The notes beneath the pieces are model-generated. The model saw only the letters and a list, made by a program, of their open reading frames with translations, was not told the DNA's origin and ran no database searches. Source: Clostridia bacterium (GTDB lineage: Bacteria; Bacillota; Clostridia; Oscillospirales; CAG-272). Taken from it: a DNA stretch of 5,503 nt. The stretch is taken from the NCBI GenBank assembly GCA_017455945.1, contig JAFTLM010000083.1, positions 1-5,503 on the forward strand. The letters are read 5' to 3'. Below, one piece after another: positions 5,110 to 5,503 of the stretch (the stretch's first letter is position 1; each line of letters opens with the position of its first letter). A program made the position numbers and the translations under genes.

Positions 5110-5503
5110 TTATTTAATTACATACTCTCCTGCCGTGAGTGTAAATATCATCTTGCCGTTTTGAATCTTGAAATCGCCGTTCTCGGCAAATTCAAGTCCG
5201 TTTACGTTGACGGTTGTTTTACCCGACAATAGCGGGAATACAACTGTCGCTTCGGTGTTTTCGGGCACGGTCACTCTGTAAACAAACTCGCCGTTCTCGT
5301 AGCACCACGCAGACTTTATTAGTCCGTAAGCACTTTCAAATTCGGCTTTCACGCTTGTAATACGTTCCTGCCCCTCGGGGATAAATTCTCTGGTATCCGG
5401 TGTGGGAGCGAGAATAAATCTTTCAAATCCGGGGTATTCCTCCACGGGCTTGATACCCGCCATTGAACTGAACATCCACTCGGCAATCGCTCCGAAGGCG
5501 TAA
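5110..5503 (-). CDS. Alpha-L-rhamnosidase (GH78-type), C-terminal part only
   Basis: Only the last 130 residues are in the window; the gene continues beyond 5503 on the minus strand. The visible protein starts YAFGAIAEWMFSSMAGI. This fits the end of the catalytic (alpha/alpha)6 barrel of GH78 rhamnosidases, whose members typically read HYAYGAVGEWLY there, and it is followed by the P-x-E-E-x-P-G-F-x-x-F-x-x-x-P linker seen here as PVEEYPGFERFILAP. The rest is a beta-sandwich C-terminal domain of alternating strands ending GEYVIK. GH78 enzymes release terminal L-rhamnose from plant polysaccharides such as pectin side chains, and from flavonoid glycosides. Catalytic acids and any signal peptide lie outside the window, so location and activity cannot be judged. 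The Met at 5475 is internal, not the start. A different GH-clan member with the same C-terminal module is a lesser possibility. Confidence 0.87.
   Translation of the reverse strand, partial: YAFGAIAEWMFSSMAGIKPVEEYPGFERFILAPTPDTREFIPEGQERITSVKAEFESAYGLIKSAWCYENGEFVYRVTVPENTEATVVFPLLSGKTTVNVNGLEFAENGDFKIQNGKMIFTLTAGEYVIK

Noticed and set aside
1..5503. Defence or toxin-antitoxin system around the XRE gene
   Set aside because: XRE proteins are often antitoxins or phage repressors, but the small partner lies downstream, lacks toxin-like motifs and resembles the regulator's own domain; no phage, nuclease or ATPase partner gene is next to it.

Overview
This window looks like chromosomal DNA from a low- to moderate-GC, Gram-positive anaerobe of the Clostridia, perhaps Oscillospirales-like. 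The reasons are strong GGAGG-type ribosome binding sites, near-consensus sigma-A promoters, a clostridial 2[4Fe-4S] ferredoxin, and the Firmicutes order holB - ricT (yaaT) - trmN6 (yabB). The taxonomic placement is an inference from gene content; no rRNA gene is present.

Plus strand, 1-4182. A consensus extended -10 promoter (3-31) drives holB (clamp-loader delta' subunit), followed 23 bp later by ricT (Fe-S PSP1-domain protein of the RNase Y-associated Ric complex). An AT-rich region then carries a weak possible terminator, a second promoter, and a perfect 10-bp-arm hairpin at the predicted transcription start. Behind this lies a 56-residue two-cluster ferredoxin with its own terminator. Immediately downstream are trmN6 (tRNA adenine-N6 methyltransferase) and a TtcA-like PP-loop tRNA thiolation protein, which overlap by one base (TAATG) and end at a strong terminator. 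The block mixes DNA replication, RNA processing, tRNA modification and Fe-S proteins, and the ferredoxin is a separately controlled insert in an otherwise conserved neighbourhood.

Minus strand, 4204-5503. Converging on the first block is a two-gene unit: an XRE-type regulator with a C-terminal beta-rich domain, and a 98-residue protein overlapping its 3' end by 20 bases. The tail of the small protein looks like a diverged copy of the regulator's own C-terminal domain. The unit has a good promoter (5030-5058) and an 87-base leader containing short palindromes. Upstream is a perfect 40-bp hairpin palindrome (5062-5101), and then the 3' end of a GH78-type alpha-L-rhamnosidase gene that runs off the window, which suggests plant-polysaccharide or glycoside use.

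No rRNA, tRNA, CRISPR array, insertion sequence or phage gene was seen. I find no clear new multi-gene system. The best leads are the regulator/small-protein pair, the large palindrome, and the hairpin at the ferredoxin transcription start.
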